Part shown: in pieces, positions 14,013-24,683 of the stretch | Layout of the letters: each line of letters opens with the position of its first letter | Numbering within the stretch: the stretch's first letter is position 1 | DNA from: Pseudomonadota bacterium | GTDB lineage: Bacteria > Pseudomonadota > Alphaproteobacteria > Sphingomonadales > Sphingomonadaceae | NCBI GenBank assembly: GCA_023426225.1 | Contig: JAFABD010000151.1 | Location: 1 to 34,290, forward strand | Direction of reading: 5' to 3' | Length of the DNA stretch: 34,290 bases | Made by a program: the position numbers and the translations under genes | Notes under the pieces: model-generated | What the model saw: only the letters and a program-made list of their open reading frames with translations | Database searches by the model: none | What the model was told of the DNA's origin: nothing

Positions 14013-15371
14013 ATGCCCGAGATCAAGAAGCTGCTGATCGCCAATCGCGGCGAAATCGCGCTGCGCATCCATCGCGCCTGCCACGAGATGGGGATCAAGA
14101 CGGTGGCGGTGCACTCCACCGCCGACGCCGATGCCATGCATGTCCGTCTCGCCGACGAAGCCGTCTGCATCGGCCCGCCCTCGGCAACCGACAGCTATCT
14201 GAACATCCCCAGCATCATTGCCGCAGCAGAGATCTCGGGCGCAGACGCGATCCACCCCGGATATGGCTTCCTTTCCGAAAACGCGCAGTTCGCGGAAATC
14301 GTCGAGGCGCACGGCCTGATCTTCGTCGGTCCGAAACCGGAGCATATCCGGACGATGGGCGACAAGGTCGAAGCCAAGCGGACGGCCGGTGCGCTGGGCC
14401 TTCCCCTTGTCCCCGGTTCGGACGGCGCGATCACCGACGTCGCCGAGGCGAAGCACCTGGCGGCCGAGATCGGCTATCCCGTCCTGATCAAGGCGGCATC
14501 CGGCGGCGGCGGCCGCGGGATGAAGGTGGTGCCGAGCGAGGACCAGCTCGAAAGCCTGATGCAGCAGGCCGCGAGCGAGGCGAAGGCAGCCTTTGGCGAC
14601 GCCACCGTCTACATGGAAAAATACCTCGGCAATCCGCGCCACATCGAGTTCCAGGTGTTCGGCGACGGCAACGGCAACGCGATCCATCTGGGCGAGCGCG
14701 ACTGCTCGCTTCAGCGCCGCCACCAGAAGGTGCTCGAAGAGGCGCTGTCGCCCGTCATCACGCCCGAGGAGCGCGCGCGCATGGGCGGGATCGTCGCCAA
14801 GGCGATGTCCAACATGGGCTATCGCGGCGCCGGGACGATCGAATTCCTTTGGGAAGACGGCAAGTTCTACTTCATTGAAATGAACACCCGTCTCCAGGTC
14901 GAACACCCGGTGACCGAGATGATCACGGGTGTCGATCTGGTTCGCGAACAGATTCGGGTTGCCGAAGGGCACGGCTTGTCGGTCCGGCAGGACGAAATCG
15001 AGTTCCGCGGGCATGCGATCGAATGCCGGATCAACGCCGAGGATCCGCGCACCTTCGCCCCCTCGCCGGGCAAGATCACGCATTTCCACGCCCCGGGCGG
15101 CATGCATGTGCGCGTCGATAGCGGCATCTATTCCGGCTATCGAATCCCGCCCTATTACGACTCGATGATCGCGAAGCTGATCGTCTACGGCCGCACCCGT
15201 GAGGGCTGCATCATGCGGCTGCGGCGTGCGCTCGAGGAGTTCGTGATCGAGGGGATCAAGACCACGATCCCGCTGCACCAGGCACTGCTCGATCAGCCCG
15301 ATTTCCAGTCGGGCAACTATACGATCAAGTGGCTTGAAGCCTGGCTCGCCGAACAGCAGGACGCAGCGTGA
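14013..15371 (+). CDS. accC: Acetyl-CoA carboxylase, biotin carboxylase subunit
   Basis: A 452-aa ATP-grasp carboxylase that carboxylates biotin on AccB. It has KLLIANRGEIALRIHRACHEMGI at the N-terminus, HPGYGFLSENAQFA, the glycine-rich ATP lid KAASGGGGRGMK, and the metal/ATP site FIEMNTRLQVEHPVTEMITGVDLV with active-site glutamates and arginine. Length matches the family. Its stop overlaps the arsC-like start as GTGA, so the reductase is translated from the same message. Confidence 0.98.
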   Translation: MPEIKKLLIANRGEIALRIHRACHEMGIKTVAVHSTADADAMHVRLADEAVCIGPPSATDSYLNIPSIIAAAEISGADAIHPGYGFLSENAQFAEIVEAHGLIFVGPKPEHIRTMGDKVEAKRTAGALGLPLVPGSDGAITDVAEAKHLAAEIGYPVLIKAASGGGGRGMKVVPSEDQLESLMQQAASEAKAAFGDATVYMEKYLGNPRHIEFQVFGDGNGNAIHLGERDCSLQRRHQKVLEEALSPVITPEERARMGGIVAKAMSNMGYRGAGTIEFLWEDGKFYFIEMNTRLQVEHPVTEMITGVDLVREQIRVAEGHGLSVRQDEIEFRGHAIECRINAEDPRTFAPSPGKITHFHAPGGMHVRVDSGIYSGYRIPPYYDSMIAKLIVYGRTREGCIMRLRRALEEFVIEGIKTTIPLHQALLDQPDFQSGNYTIKWLEAWLAEQQDAA

Positions 15372-15724
15372 AGGCGACGATCTGGCACAATCCGAAATGC
15401 GGCACCTCGCGCAAGGTGCTGGCGGCGCTGGAGGAGACGCCCGGGCTTTCGCTCGAAGTCGTCGAGTACCTCAAGTCGCCGCCCACGCGCGAGCGTCTGG
15501 CCGGCCTCTATGCACGCGCCGGCATCCGTCCGCGTGACGGATTGCGCACGCACAACAGCCCGGCGGCGGATCTCTGCGCCGAACTCAATCTGCTTGATGC
15601 GGACGATGCCGCGATTCTCGATGCGATGATGGCGCACCCGGTCCTGATCGAGCGCCCGCTCGTCGAAACCGAAAAGGGCGTCCGCCTCTGCCGTCCTGCG
15701 GAAAAGGTTCAGGAGATTCTCTGA
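15368..15724 (+). CDS. arsC: ArsC family glutaredoxin-type arsenate reductase
   Basis: A 118-aa thioredoxin-fold protein with the plasmid-type ArsC active site HNPKCGTSRKVLA (C11) and the three downstream arginine regions near LIERPLVETEKGVRLCRPAE. In this family arsenate is reduced with glutathione and glutaredoxin. GTG 15368 overlaps the accC stop by 4 nt. There is no arsenite efflux pump or ArsR nearby, so whether arsenate is the physiological substrate is open. A second, more divergent relative (YffB type) lies at 27730. Confidence 0.88.
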   Translation: MKATIWHNPKCGTSRKVLAALEETPGLSLEVVEYLKSPPTRERLAGLYARAGIRPRDGLRTHNSPAADLCAELNLLDADDAAILDAMMAHPVLIERPLVETEKGVRLCRPAEKVQEIL

Positions 15725-15803
15725 ACCCACCATAGCGTCGGCACGATTTCCGCCGCGCTGCCATTGTGCAGCGCGGCGTTTTCGTGGCACGGGGCACGAC
15801 ATC

Positions 15804-16178
15804 ATGATTGCTGCAATTGCCACGCTGCTCGTCTGCCAGCTGCTCGGCGAGTGCCTCCGCCTGCTGACGGGGATGCCCCTGCCCGGTGCCGTCACCGGCA
15901 TGTTCCTGCTTTTCGCATGGATGTTGATCCGCCCGGTCGAGCGCCCGACGCTCGAACGCGTGTCCGCCTGGCTCACAGCGCATCTGTCGATCATGTTCGT
16001 TCCCGCGGCCGTCGGCATCATGCAGGAAGGCCCCGTGCTCGCGCGACAAGGTGTCGCGATCGTGGTCGCAACCGTTGTCTCGACACTGCTTACGATCGCG
16101 GTCACTGCGATCGTGTTTCAAGCAGCGCTCAACAGGCGCGTTGCCGCCGAACTGCCATCGGAGGAACCCCGGCCGTGA
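15804..16178 (+). CDS. lrgA: CidA/LrgA family membrane protein
   Basis: A 124-aa holin-like protein with four hydrophobic segments (roughly 3-18, 26-45, 60-80 and 86-112). The family pattern CQLLGECLRLLTGMPLPGAVTGMFLLFAWMLI and FVPAAVGIMQEGPVL is clear. Together with LrgB it forms the LrgAB/CidAB module linked to cell-envelope lysis control and export of small metabolites such as pyruvate. It overlaps lrgB by 4 nt (GTGA). Confidence 0.92.
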   Translation: MIAAIATLLVCQLLGECLRLLTGMPLPGAVTGMFLLFAWMLIRPVERPTLERVSAWLTAHLSIMFVPAAVGIMQEGPVLARQGVAIVVATVVSTLLTIAVTAIVFQAALNRRVAAELPSEEPRP

Positions 16179-16879
16179 ATCAGGGCTGGACCGCACTCGC
16201 CCAGTCGCAACTGCTGTGGCTTACCGTCACGCTCGTTGCGTTCGAGGGCGCTGACCGCATTTCAAAGCGCAGCGGGCGCCACCCCTTGTGCCACCCCGTC
16301 TTCCTGTGCACGCCCGTGCTGATCGCGATCCTGGTCGCGAGCGGAACCCCCTATCCGCGATACGCCGAAGCGACCTGGATCCTGGGCTTCCTGCTGGGGC
16401 CGGCCACGGTCGGCCTCGCCGTTCCGCTATGGCGCAACCGCGCAGTCGTCCGGCGCACGGCCGGACCGCTGCTCCTCGCGCTCACCGCGGGGTCGATCAC
16501 CGCGATTGCCAGCGCGGTCGGAATCGTCTGGGCATTCGGAGGGACCCGCGCGATCATCGCGTCTGTCGCGCCCCGATCGGTCACGACGCCGGTCGCCATG
16601 GCCCTCGCCGAACAGATTGGCGGCGTGCCGGCGCTCGCCGCGGTGATCGTGTTGTTGTCCGGCGTGGTCGGCGCCATGGGCGCAACCCCCTTGCTCAATC
16701 GGCTCAAGCTTCAGGATCTCAGCGTGCGCGGTTTCGCCGTTGGTGTCGCCGCGCATGGTTTTGGCGCAGCCCGCGCTTTTCAGGTTTCGGAGATCGGCGG
16801 CGCGTTCGCAAGCATCGGCATGGCACTCAATGCCGCGATGACCGCGATCCTGTTGACGATCTGGGCGCTGCTCGGCTGA
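16175..16879 (+). CDS. lrgB: LrgB/CidB family membrane protein
   Basis: A 234-aa polytopic membrane protein. It shows the LrgB signatures HPLCHPVFLCTPVLIAILV, ATWILGFLLGPATVGLAVPLWRN, SVAPRSVTTPVAMALAEQIGGVPALAAVIVLLSGVVGA and AHGFGAARAFQVSEIGGAFASIGMALNA. Start GTG 16175 is chosen because GGAGG lies 10 nt upstream and the codon overlaps the lrgA stop. An upstream extension of the same frame lies inside lrgA and has no family similarity. Confidence 0.93.
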   Translation: MNQGWTALAQSQLLWLTVTLVAFEGADRISKRSGRHPLCHPVFLCTPVLIAILVASGTPYPRYAEATWILGFLLGPATVGLAVPLWRNRAVVRRTAGPLLLALTAGSITAIASAVGIVWAFGGTRAIIASVAPRSVTTPVAMALAEQIGGVPALAAVIVLLSGVVGAMGATPLLNRLKLQDLSVRGFAVGVAAHGFGAARAFQVSEIGGAFASIGMALNAAMTAILLTIWALLG

Positions 16880-16969
16880 GCCCGCGAGGTCGGGCGGCCG
16901 AACACCCGCTGCATCGGTCGAACAGCAAGAGGGTGACGAATCCCGGCGGGAACGCTAAGGGCTCGGCGC

Positions 16970-19186
<2,217 letters not shown>

Positions 19187-19281
19187 CACGGCGTCCGAAC
19201 GGCAGCGTCCATACGCAACCTGACGGGTTCCCCCGAGCCGTGCCATGCGTTTATCCTGGCACGGCATCGGAGGGACTTGGC

Positions 19282-19680
19282 ATGATGACGGACGCGGTGA
19301 CCAAACTTGCCGAGCAGATCGGCCTCAAGCCGGGCATGCGTTGTTGGTTCCACAACATGCCCGAGGCGCTGCGCGCTGCGATCGCGCCGGACGCGGTTGC
19401 GGTCGAGGAGCAGCCGACGGCATCCGACGGGATGCAATGCGCGCACCTCTATGTCACGACGCGCGAGCGGCTTGAACGGGAGCTGCGTGCGCTGAGCCCG
19501 TTGATGGCGACGAAAGGGTTCATCTGGATCGCCTGGCCGGCATCGGGCGGCGAGGCAACGGACCTCGATGATGCCGCGGTTCGTGCGGTGGCCGCAGCGC
19601 ACGGGTTGGCGGCCTGTTCGCATTATTCGGTCGATGACCGCTGGGTGGCGCTCAAGTTGGCGAGAAGTCCGCAGGGCTGA
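19282..19680 (+). CDS. DUF3052-like protein
   Basis: A 132-aa cytoplasmic protein. The opening LAEQIGLKPGMRCWFHNMPEALRAAI, the central LSPLMATKGFIWIAWPASGGEATDLDDAAVRAVAAAHGL and the ending SVDDRWVALKLAR follow the DUF3052 pattern. Function of the family is unknown. ATG 19282 is chosen for GGAGG at 8 nt spacing. It lies between purL and a nitroreductase gene, with 94-bp gaps on both sides. Confidence 0.75.
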   Translation: MMTDAVTKLAEQIGLKPGMRCWFHNMPEALRAAIAPDAVAVEEQPTASDGMQCAHLYVTTRERLERELRALSPLMATKGFIWIAWPASGGEATDLDDAAVRAVAAAHGLAACSHYSVDDRWVALKLARSPQG

Positions 19681-19774
19681 AGCCCCCGGGGTTTCTCGTA
19701 CTTGGCATGCGCGCGTTGTCTTGCGAGCATGCAAGGCTACGGGTGGCGCGGCCCTCCCGGGGGAACCGACTTGC

Positions 19775-20449
19775 ATGACCAGTTCTGCGGCGCTGCCATG
19801 GCGCCCCTACCCTGCCTTGAGTGACGCCGAACGGATCGATCGTGCCGCGGGCTTCAGCGATCGGATGGCGACGCGGCGCAGTTGCCGGTCGTACAGCGAA
19901 CGACCGATTCCCCGCGAAGTCATCGAAGCGGCGCTGAAGGCCGCGACCAGCGCGCCGAGCGGCGCCAACCGCCAGCCCTGGCATTTCTGCGCAATCGAAT
20001 CGGCCGAAGCCAAGGCGGCAATCCGCGTCGCCATGGAGGAAGAGGATCGCCGCTTCTATGGCGGTGGCGGCGATGCGCGCTGGCTCGACGCGATCCGCCC
20101 GCTCGGGACCGGGCCGGACAAGGCGTATCTGGAAGACGCGGCGTGGCTGATCGCGGTGTTCGGGGTGAAGCGCGGGGGGATGCGCGCCCAGGACGTGATG
20201 CATAACCAATATGTCGTCGAAGGCGTTGGAATCGCTTGCGGTCTCTTGCTGGCGACACTGCACGAAGCCGGCGTTGCGACGCTGGTGCACACCCCGGGGC
20301 CGGCTCAGTTCCTGAACCATATCTGTCGTCGGCCTGCCAGCGAGCGTCCGATCATGCTCATTGTGGCCGGACATCCTGCCGATGACGCGACGATTCCTGC
20401 CGATTCGCTGATCAAAAAGGCGGTTGAGCAAAGCATGAGCTGGCTATAG
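19775..20449 (+). CDS. Nitroreductase family protein
   Basis: A 224-aa FMN-dependent nitroreductase-fold protein. It has the family's N-terminal arginine pattern RRSCRSYSERPIPREVIEAALKAATSAPSGANRQPWHFC, a mid-part with HNQYVVEGVGIACGLLLATLHEAGVATLVHTPGP and the C-terminal RPIMLIVAGHPADDATIP. The start ATG 19775 follows GGGGGAA and agrees with normal length; further upstream in the same frame is non-homologous. Substrate is not predictable. Confidence 0.87.
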   Translation: MTSSAALPWRPYPALSDAERIDRAAGFSDRMATRRSCRSYSERPIPREVIEAALKAATSAPSGANRQPWHFCAIESAEAKAAIRVAMEEEDRRFYGGGGDARWLDAIRPLGTGPDKAYLEDAAWLIAVFGVKRGGMRAQDVMHNQYVVEGVGIACGLLLATLHEAGVATLVHTPGPAQFLNHICRRPASERPIMLIVAGHPADDATIPADSLIKKAVEQSMSWL

Positions 20450-20458
20450 CCCTAGGCG

Positions 20459-21787
20459 ATGGCCTCAGACGCGCCTGTGCCGCGCCGATCCATCGCCGAG
20501 GACGAGACCGACAGCGCCCAGGCGGACCATGACCGGGTGCCGATCGGCGGCCGAATCACCGCGATCGACGCGATCCGGGGCGTCGCGCTGCTCGGCATCC
20601 TGCTCCTCAACATCATCGGCTTTGCGCTGCCCGACGCCGCCTATCTGAACCCGCGTGCCTATGGCGGCTGGCACGGCGCCGACCTGGCGACCTATCTGGT
20701 CAATTTCGTCTTCTTCGACGGCAAGATGCGCGGGCTGTTCTCGTTCCTGTTCGGCGCGTCGACGCTGCTGGTCATCGAACGGTCGATTGCGGCAGGACGC
20801 GACCCGGCGGCGGTGCACTTCGCCCGGATGGGATGGCTGCTCGTCTTCGGGCTCGCGCATCTGTGGCTGATCTGGCGCGGCGACATCCTGACCCATTATG
20901 CGCTGGTCGGCATGATCGCCTTTGCCGCGCGCAAGCTCAACGTCGCGCGACTGGTCGTTTTCGGCGGCCTGCTCGTGCTGTTCCAGGCGATGATCGAAAC
21001 GCCGCTGCCGATAGCGATCGGCATCCGGCAACAAGCGATCGCCAGCGCCGCGACGCCCGCCGAGGCATCGGCGCACCGCCGCGCGCTGGCAGCGCTCAGC
21101 GAGGGGCTCGCGGTTCCCGCCCCCGGACAACTCGCGCGCGAAATCGCGCTGCATCGCGGCCCCTACCTGCCCATCCTGAAACAGCGTTTCGCCGAAGAAC
21201 GGATGAATCCGGTGATCGGACTGGTCTTCATGGGCGCGGAAACGCTCGCCTATATGCTGTTCGGCATGGCAGCATTGCGCAGCGGGATGCTGAGCGGCGG
21301 CTGGAGTGCGGCCCGCTACCGCCGATGGCTGACGGTCAGTTGGGGGATCGGCCTGCCCGTCTTCGTTGTGATCGCCGCCATCCAAGTGCGAAGCGGGTTC
21401 GACCTGTTCGCGCTCGCGCTGACGATGCCGATCACGGTACTCGCACGTCCCCCGATGATCGTCGGATGGATTTGCCTGCTCTCGCTCATCCTTGCAGGCG
21501 AGAGCCGATTGCGCACGCGACTGGTCGCCGTCGGCCGCATGGCCTTCACCAACTATCTGATGACCAGTCTGATCTGCACGACGATCTTCTACGGCTATGG
21601 CCTTGGCTGGTACGCCAGTCTGTCGCGCTGGCAGCTTTACCCGATCGTCGCGGCAGTCTGGGCAGCGATCCTGCTCTGGTCGCCCTTCTGGCTGGCGCGA
21701 TTCCGATTCGGTCCGTTCGAATGGCTGTGGCGCAGCCTGGCGCGCGGCAAGGTCCAGCCGATTCGCGGCGGCGTGCGCAATAATTGA
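20459..21787 (+). CDS. DUF418 domain membrane protein
   Basis: A 442-aa polytopic membrane protein with about ten hydrophobic segments. The N-terminal ITAIDAIRGVALLGILLLNIIGFALPDAAYLNP, the FSFLFGASTLLVIERS stretch and the C-terminal AVGRMAFTNYLMTSLICTTIFYGYGLGW are characteristic of DUF418 (YeiB-like) proteins, believed to be acyltransferase- or transporter-related. It starts 9 nt after the nitroreductase stop with only a weak TAGG before it, so it may be coupled. Its stop codon lies within the first Fur-like box of the bfd promoter. Confidence 0.85.
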   Translation: MASDAPVPRRSIAEDETDSAQADHDRVPIGGRITAIDAIRGVALLGILLLNIIGFALPDAAYLNPRAYGGWHGADLATYLVNFVFFDGKMRGLFSFLFGASTLLVIERSIAAGRDPAAVHFARMGWLLVFGLAHLWLIWRGDILTHYALVGMIAFAARKLNVARLVVFGGLLVLFQAMIETPLPIAIGIRQQAIASAATPAEASAHRRALAALSEGLAVPAPGQLAREIALHRGPYLPILKQRFAEERMNPVIGLVFMGAETLAYMLFGMAALRSGMLSGGWSAARYRRWLTVSWGIGLPVFVVIAAIQVRSGFDLFALALTMPITVLARPPMIVGWICLLSLILAGESRLRTRLVAVGRMAFTNYLMTSLICTTIFYGYGLGWYASLSRWQLYPIVAAVWAAILLWSPFWLARFRFGPFEWLWRSLARGKVQPIRGGVRNN

Positions 21788-21822
21788 GAGTGCGTCGCAA
21801 TAGGGTTGCGAATCGCTCGCAA
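21784..21822. promoter_or_regulatory. Two tandem Fur-like boxes before bfd
   Basis: Two 17-bp near-palindromes lie in tandem, TTGAGAGTGCGTCGCAA (21784-21800) and TTGCGAATCGCTCGCAA (21806-21822). The second has perfect 6-bp arms and the first differs in one arm base. Their centres are 22 bp apart, i.e. about two helical turns, on the same face of DNA. They resemble the TGCGAAT-ATTCGCA type of iron-regulator box. The iron-related gene bfd follows 39 bp downstream, so iron repression is likely. Confidence 0.6.
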
Positions 21823-21861
21823 CTTCGCTACCTCGCAATCCACGAAGAGCGCGAGGGTGCG

Positions 21862-22032
21862 ATGGTCGTCTGTGTGTGCAATGCGATTCGCGAAGGTGAG
21901 GTGCGCAACGTCGCGCGCGGGGGTGCCCGCACGGCGGGACAGGCCTATCGCGCGCTGGGATGCCGCACCAAATGCGGGCAGTGCATCCCCTATGCCCGCG
22001 AGATCATTCGCGAGGAAAGCGCCGCGGCCTGA
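21862..22032 (+). CDS. bfd: Bacterioferritin-associated ferredoxin
   Basis: A 56-aa [2Fe-2S] protein with cluster cysteines at 4, 6, 38 and 41 (VCVCN and CRTKCGQC), the same spacing as E. coli Bfd. It passes electrons to bacterioferritin heme so that stored Fe(III) is released as Fe(II). ATG 21862 follows GAGGG. The gene lies 90 bp before bfr and behind two Fur-like boxes, the expected control for release of stored iron under starvation. Confidence 0.95.
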   Translation: MVVCVCNAIREGEVRNVARGGARTAGQAYRALGCRTKCGQCIPYAREIIREESAAA

Positions 22033-22122
22033 CGCCGGCGCCCTGCCGCTCCGGCCATTTGCCCCATTGCACACGCCCCCCGAGCGGGTAAGGCTCCACC
22101 CCAAAAGCAGGAGTGTGCAGCG

Positions 22123-22605
22123 ATGAAGGGTGATGCGAAGGTCCTCGAATATCTCAACGAGGCGCTCAAGAACGAGCTGACCGCGATCAACCAATATTGG
22201 CTGCATTACCGGATGCTCGACAACTGGGGCGTCAAGCGCCTCGCCGAGCTGGAACGCCACGAGTCGATCGACGAGATGAAGCACGCCGACAAGCTGGCGG
22301 AGCGCATCCTGTTCCTTGAAGGGCTTCCCAATTTCCAGATGCTCGGCCGGCTGCGGATCGGCGAGACGGTCGAGGAAATCCTGCGCGCCGATCTGGCGCT
22401 GGAAGTCGATGCGATCGCGATGCTGCGCGACGCCATCCAGCATTGCGAGACCGTCCGCGATTATGTCAGCCGCGAACTGTTCGTCGACATCCTCGAGAGC
22501 GAGGAAGAGCATGTCGACACGCTGGAGCGCCAGTTCGACATGATCGCCCGCATGGGAATCGAAAACTACATCCAGCTCAACAGTAAGCCCGAGTCGAGCG
22601 ACTGA
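22123..22605 (+). CDS. bfr: Bacterioferritin
   Basis: A 160-aa heme-containing ferritin that stores iron as a 24-subunit shell. The ferroxidase ligands are in canonical positions: E18, E51, H54, E94, E127 and H130. The heme-binding methionine M52 (DEMKHADK) is present. Start ATG 22123 has AGGAG upstream. It follows bfd, the gene for its electron donor, and both may share the iron-regulated promoter, though the 90-bp gap leaves room for a separate one. Confidence 0.97.
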   Translation: MKGDAKVLEYLNEALKNELTAINQYWLHYRMLDNWGVKRLAELERHESIDEMKHADKLAERILFLEGLPNFQMLGRLRIGETVEEILRADLALEVDAIAMLRDAIQHCETVRDYVSRELFVDILESEEEHVDTLERQFDMIARMGIENYIQLNSKPESSD

Positions 22606-22640
22606 TCGTCGCCGGCGGCGCTGCTTCGCGCCGCGGAGGG

Positions 22641-23063
22641 TTACGCCACCGGCCGCCGGCCAAAGCCGCCGGCCGGACGCCGGGCGACGATCGGATTGGC
22701 TTCACGCTCGAGCATCGCGAGCGTCGAGTCGAACATCGGCCGCAGACTGACGACCTGTTCGATCAGTTCGTCGGGGCCGTCGTGGCGTTCGACACAATCG
22801 CGCGCGACGAGTTCGATCGTCTCGGCAAGGTCGGCGAGCGGGTCGGCCCCGAACTGGCGGGCTTCACCCTTGAGCGTGTGCGCGGGGAGGACGAGCGCCG
22901 CAGCGTCCTGCGCGCGCATCGCCGCTTCGATCTGAGAGACCGACTTGATGCCGTCCTCGCGGAAATAGCCCAGAATCCGCGCGAAACCGGCGCCGAGTTC
23001 TGCCCGCGCCCGCGCGAAGGCATGCCAGTCGACCAACGGATTTTCGGCATTCATCGACATCAT
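22641..23063 (-). CDS. Hpt (histidine phosphotransfer) domain protein
   Basis: A 140-aa protein made almost entirely of one four-helix Hpt domain. The phosphoaccepting histidine is H62 in PAHTLKGEARQFGADPLADLAETIE. It ends in a short basic Gly/Arg tail. Start ATG 23063 is preceded by GGGGA; a further ATG follows immediately (23060). No receiver or kinase gene is adjacent, so its phosphorelay partners are unknown; ChpT-like or DivK-linked roles cannot be judged from this window. Confidence 0.85.
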   Translation of the reverse strand: MMSMNAENPLVDWHAFARARAELGAGFARILGYFREDGIKSVSQIEAAMRAQDAAALVLPAHTLKGEARQFGADPLADLAETIELVARDCVERHDGPDELIEQVVSLRPMFDSTLAMLEREANPIVARRPAGGFGRRPVA

Positions 23064-23100
23064 CGCGCGTCCCCACATCCCCCTTTGTCAAGCCGGCGCG

Positions 23101-23129
23101 GATGTTCCGCCGCCGAGGCGCGGAACATC
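23101..23129. repeat. 10-bp inverted repeat between der and the Hpt gene
   Basis: GATGTTCCGC (23101-23110) and GCGGAACATC (23120-23129) are perfect inverted arms with a 9-bp spacer. The site lies about 40 bp before the leftward Hpt start and 84 bp after the der stop. It could be an operator for the Hpt gene or a 3' hairpin of der; no T-run follows the stem. Confidence 0.45.
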
Positions 23130-23212
23130 GTTGAGCCTGCTCCTTAGCCGCGAGACGGTAAACAGCCCGTTGATAGGAAACCGGAAAACAACAGGAAATC
23201 AGCCACAGCAAA

Positions 23213-24574
23213 TCAGGAGCGGTTGCGATCCCGATCGAAGGGATTGGCCGGCGCACGCAAGGTGAGCCGCACGGGAACCGCGCCGAAATCGAACTCGCGC
23301 CGCAGCCCGTTGATCAGATAGCGCTGATAGCTGGTCGGCAGCAGGTCGACGCGCGTGCCGAACAGCACGAAGCTGGGCGGCCGCGTCTTGTTCTGCGTGA
23401 CATAGCGCGGCTTGATGCGCTTACCGCCCGGCGCGGGCGGCGGGTTCGCGTCGATCGCGCGTTCGAACCAGCGATTGAGCTGGCCGGTCGACACGCGCCG
23501 CGACCAGGCCTCGCGCGTTTCGAACGCGACCTTGAGCAGCGTATCGATCCCCTTCCCCGTCGCTGCGGAAACGGTGAGCAGCGGCACGCCCTTCACCTGC
23601 GCCAGCCCCTCGTCGAGCGCACCCTTGACGCCGTTGAACAGCCGCGACGCATCCTCGGCCACGTCCCATTTGTTGAGCGCGATAATGAGCGCGCGCCCTT
23701 CCTGAAGCACGCGATCGGCAATCTTGAGATCCTGCGCCTCGAGGCCCTTGGTCGCGTCGAGCAGCAGCACCACCACCTCGGCGAAATCGACCGCGCGCAA
23801 CGCGTCGGCGACCGAGAGCTTTTCGAGCTTGTCCTGCACACGCGCACGCTTGCGCATCCCGGCCGTGTCGATCAGGCGCACCGCCCGCCCCTCCCACGAC
23901 CAATCGATCGCAATCGAGTCGCGGGTGATTCCGGCCTCCGGCCCGGTAATCAGCCGGTCTTCGCCGAGCATCCGGTTGATGAGCGTCGACTTGCCCGCGT
24001 TGGGACGGCCGACGATCGCGAGCTTGAGCGGCGCGTCGGGGCTGTCGGGATCCTCTTCCTCGACCGCATCATCCTCGCGCTCGATATAGGGGCGCAGCGC
24101 ACCGAACAGATCGGCAATGCCCTCGCCATGCTCGGCCGAAAGCTGGACCGGATCGCCGAAGCCGAGCGCCATCGCCTCGATCACGCCCGTTTCCCCCGCG
24201 CGCCCTTCGGCCTTGTTCGCGGCGAGCACCACGGGCGTGTCGCTGCTGCGCAGCCAACGCGCAATCTCTTCGTCGAGCGGAGTCACGCCGGCGCGTGCGT
24301 CGACGAGGAACAGCGCCACATCGGCGTCGTTGACCGCCGCCTGCGTCTGCGCGCGCATCCGACCGGGCAGGCTCTGCGGATCCTCATCCTCGAACCCCGC
24401 CGTGTCGATCACGCGGAAATCGGTGCCGAGCAGCGTCGCATCGCCTTCGCGGCGGTCACGCGTGACGCCGGGCTGGTCGTCGACCAGCGCCAGTTTCTTG
24501 CCCACGAGCCGGTTGAACAGAGTCGATTTGCCGACATTGGGGCGCCCGATGATGGCGACGATGGGAAGAGGCAT
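23213..24574 (-). CDS. der: Ribosome-associated GTPase Der (EngA)
   Basis: A 453-aa double GTPase needed for 50S subunit maturation. The first G domain has GRPNVGKS (10-17), DTAGFEDEDP (57 onward) and NKAE (120-123). The second has GRPNAGKS (189-196), DTAGMRKRARVQDKLEKLSV (236 onward) and NKWD (301-304). A KH-like domain closes the protein (about 370-453). Length is normal. It lies downstream of bamB and yfgM in the usual yfgM-bamB-der order, but a strong hairpin separates it from bamB. Confidence 0.98.
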   Translation of the reverse strand: MPLPIVAIIGRPNVGKSTLFNRLVGKKLALVDDQPGVTRDRREGDATLLGTDFRVIDTAGFEDEDPQSLPGRMRAQTQAAVNDADVALFLVDARAGVTPLDEEIARWLRSSDTPVVLAANKAEGRAGETGVIEAMALGFGDPVQLSAEHGEGIADLFGALRPYIEREDDAVEEEDPDSPDAPLKLAIVGRPNAGKSTLINRMLGEDRLITGPEAGITRDSIAIDWSWEGRAVRLIDTAGMRKRARVQDKLEKLSVADALRAVDFAEVVVLLLDATKGLEAQDLKIADRVLQEGRALIIALNKWDVAEDASRLFNGVKGALDEGLAQVKGVPLLTVSAATGKGIDTLLKVAFETREAWSRRVSTGQLNRWFERAIDANPPPAPGGKRIKPRYVTQNKTRPPSFVLFGTRVDLLPTSYQRYLINGLRREFDFGAVPVRLTLRAPANPFDRDRNRS

Positions 24575-24631
24575 GGGTAACTTCTAATCTGCTTGGCGCA
24601 CGATTCAAAATCGCCCGCGCGGAAACGGCAA

Positions 24632-24657
24632 CGGCCGGGGCACCCGGGCCCCGGCCG
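24632..24657 (-). terminator. GC-rich hairpin between bamB and der
   Basis: CGGCCGGGGC (24632-24641) pairs perfectly with GCCCCGGCCG (24648-24657), with a 6-nt loop. It lies 26 nt beyond the bamB stop and 57 nt before der. There is only a weak T-containing tail, so it may be a partial terminator or a processing/stability element that lowers der expression relative to bamB. Confidence 0.55.
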
Positions 24658-24683
24658 CAGCGGATGATGCCCCGACGGGCCGG

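Noticed and set aside
13803..15278. A 491-codon minus-strand frame opposite accB/accC
   Set aside because: Shadow of accC; no recognisable domain and no ribosome binding site.
22641..22690. GC-rich near-palindrome at the end of the Hpt gene
   Set aside because: It lies in the Gly/Arg/Pro coding tail and is explained by codon bias.
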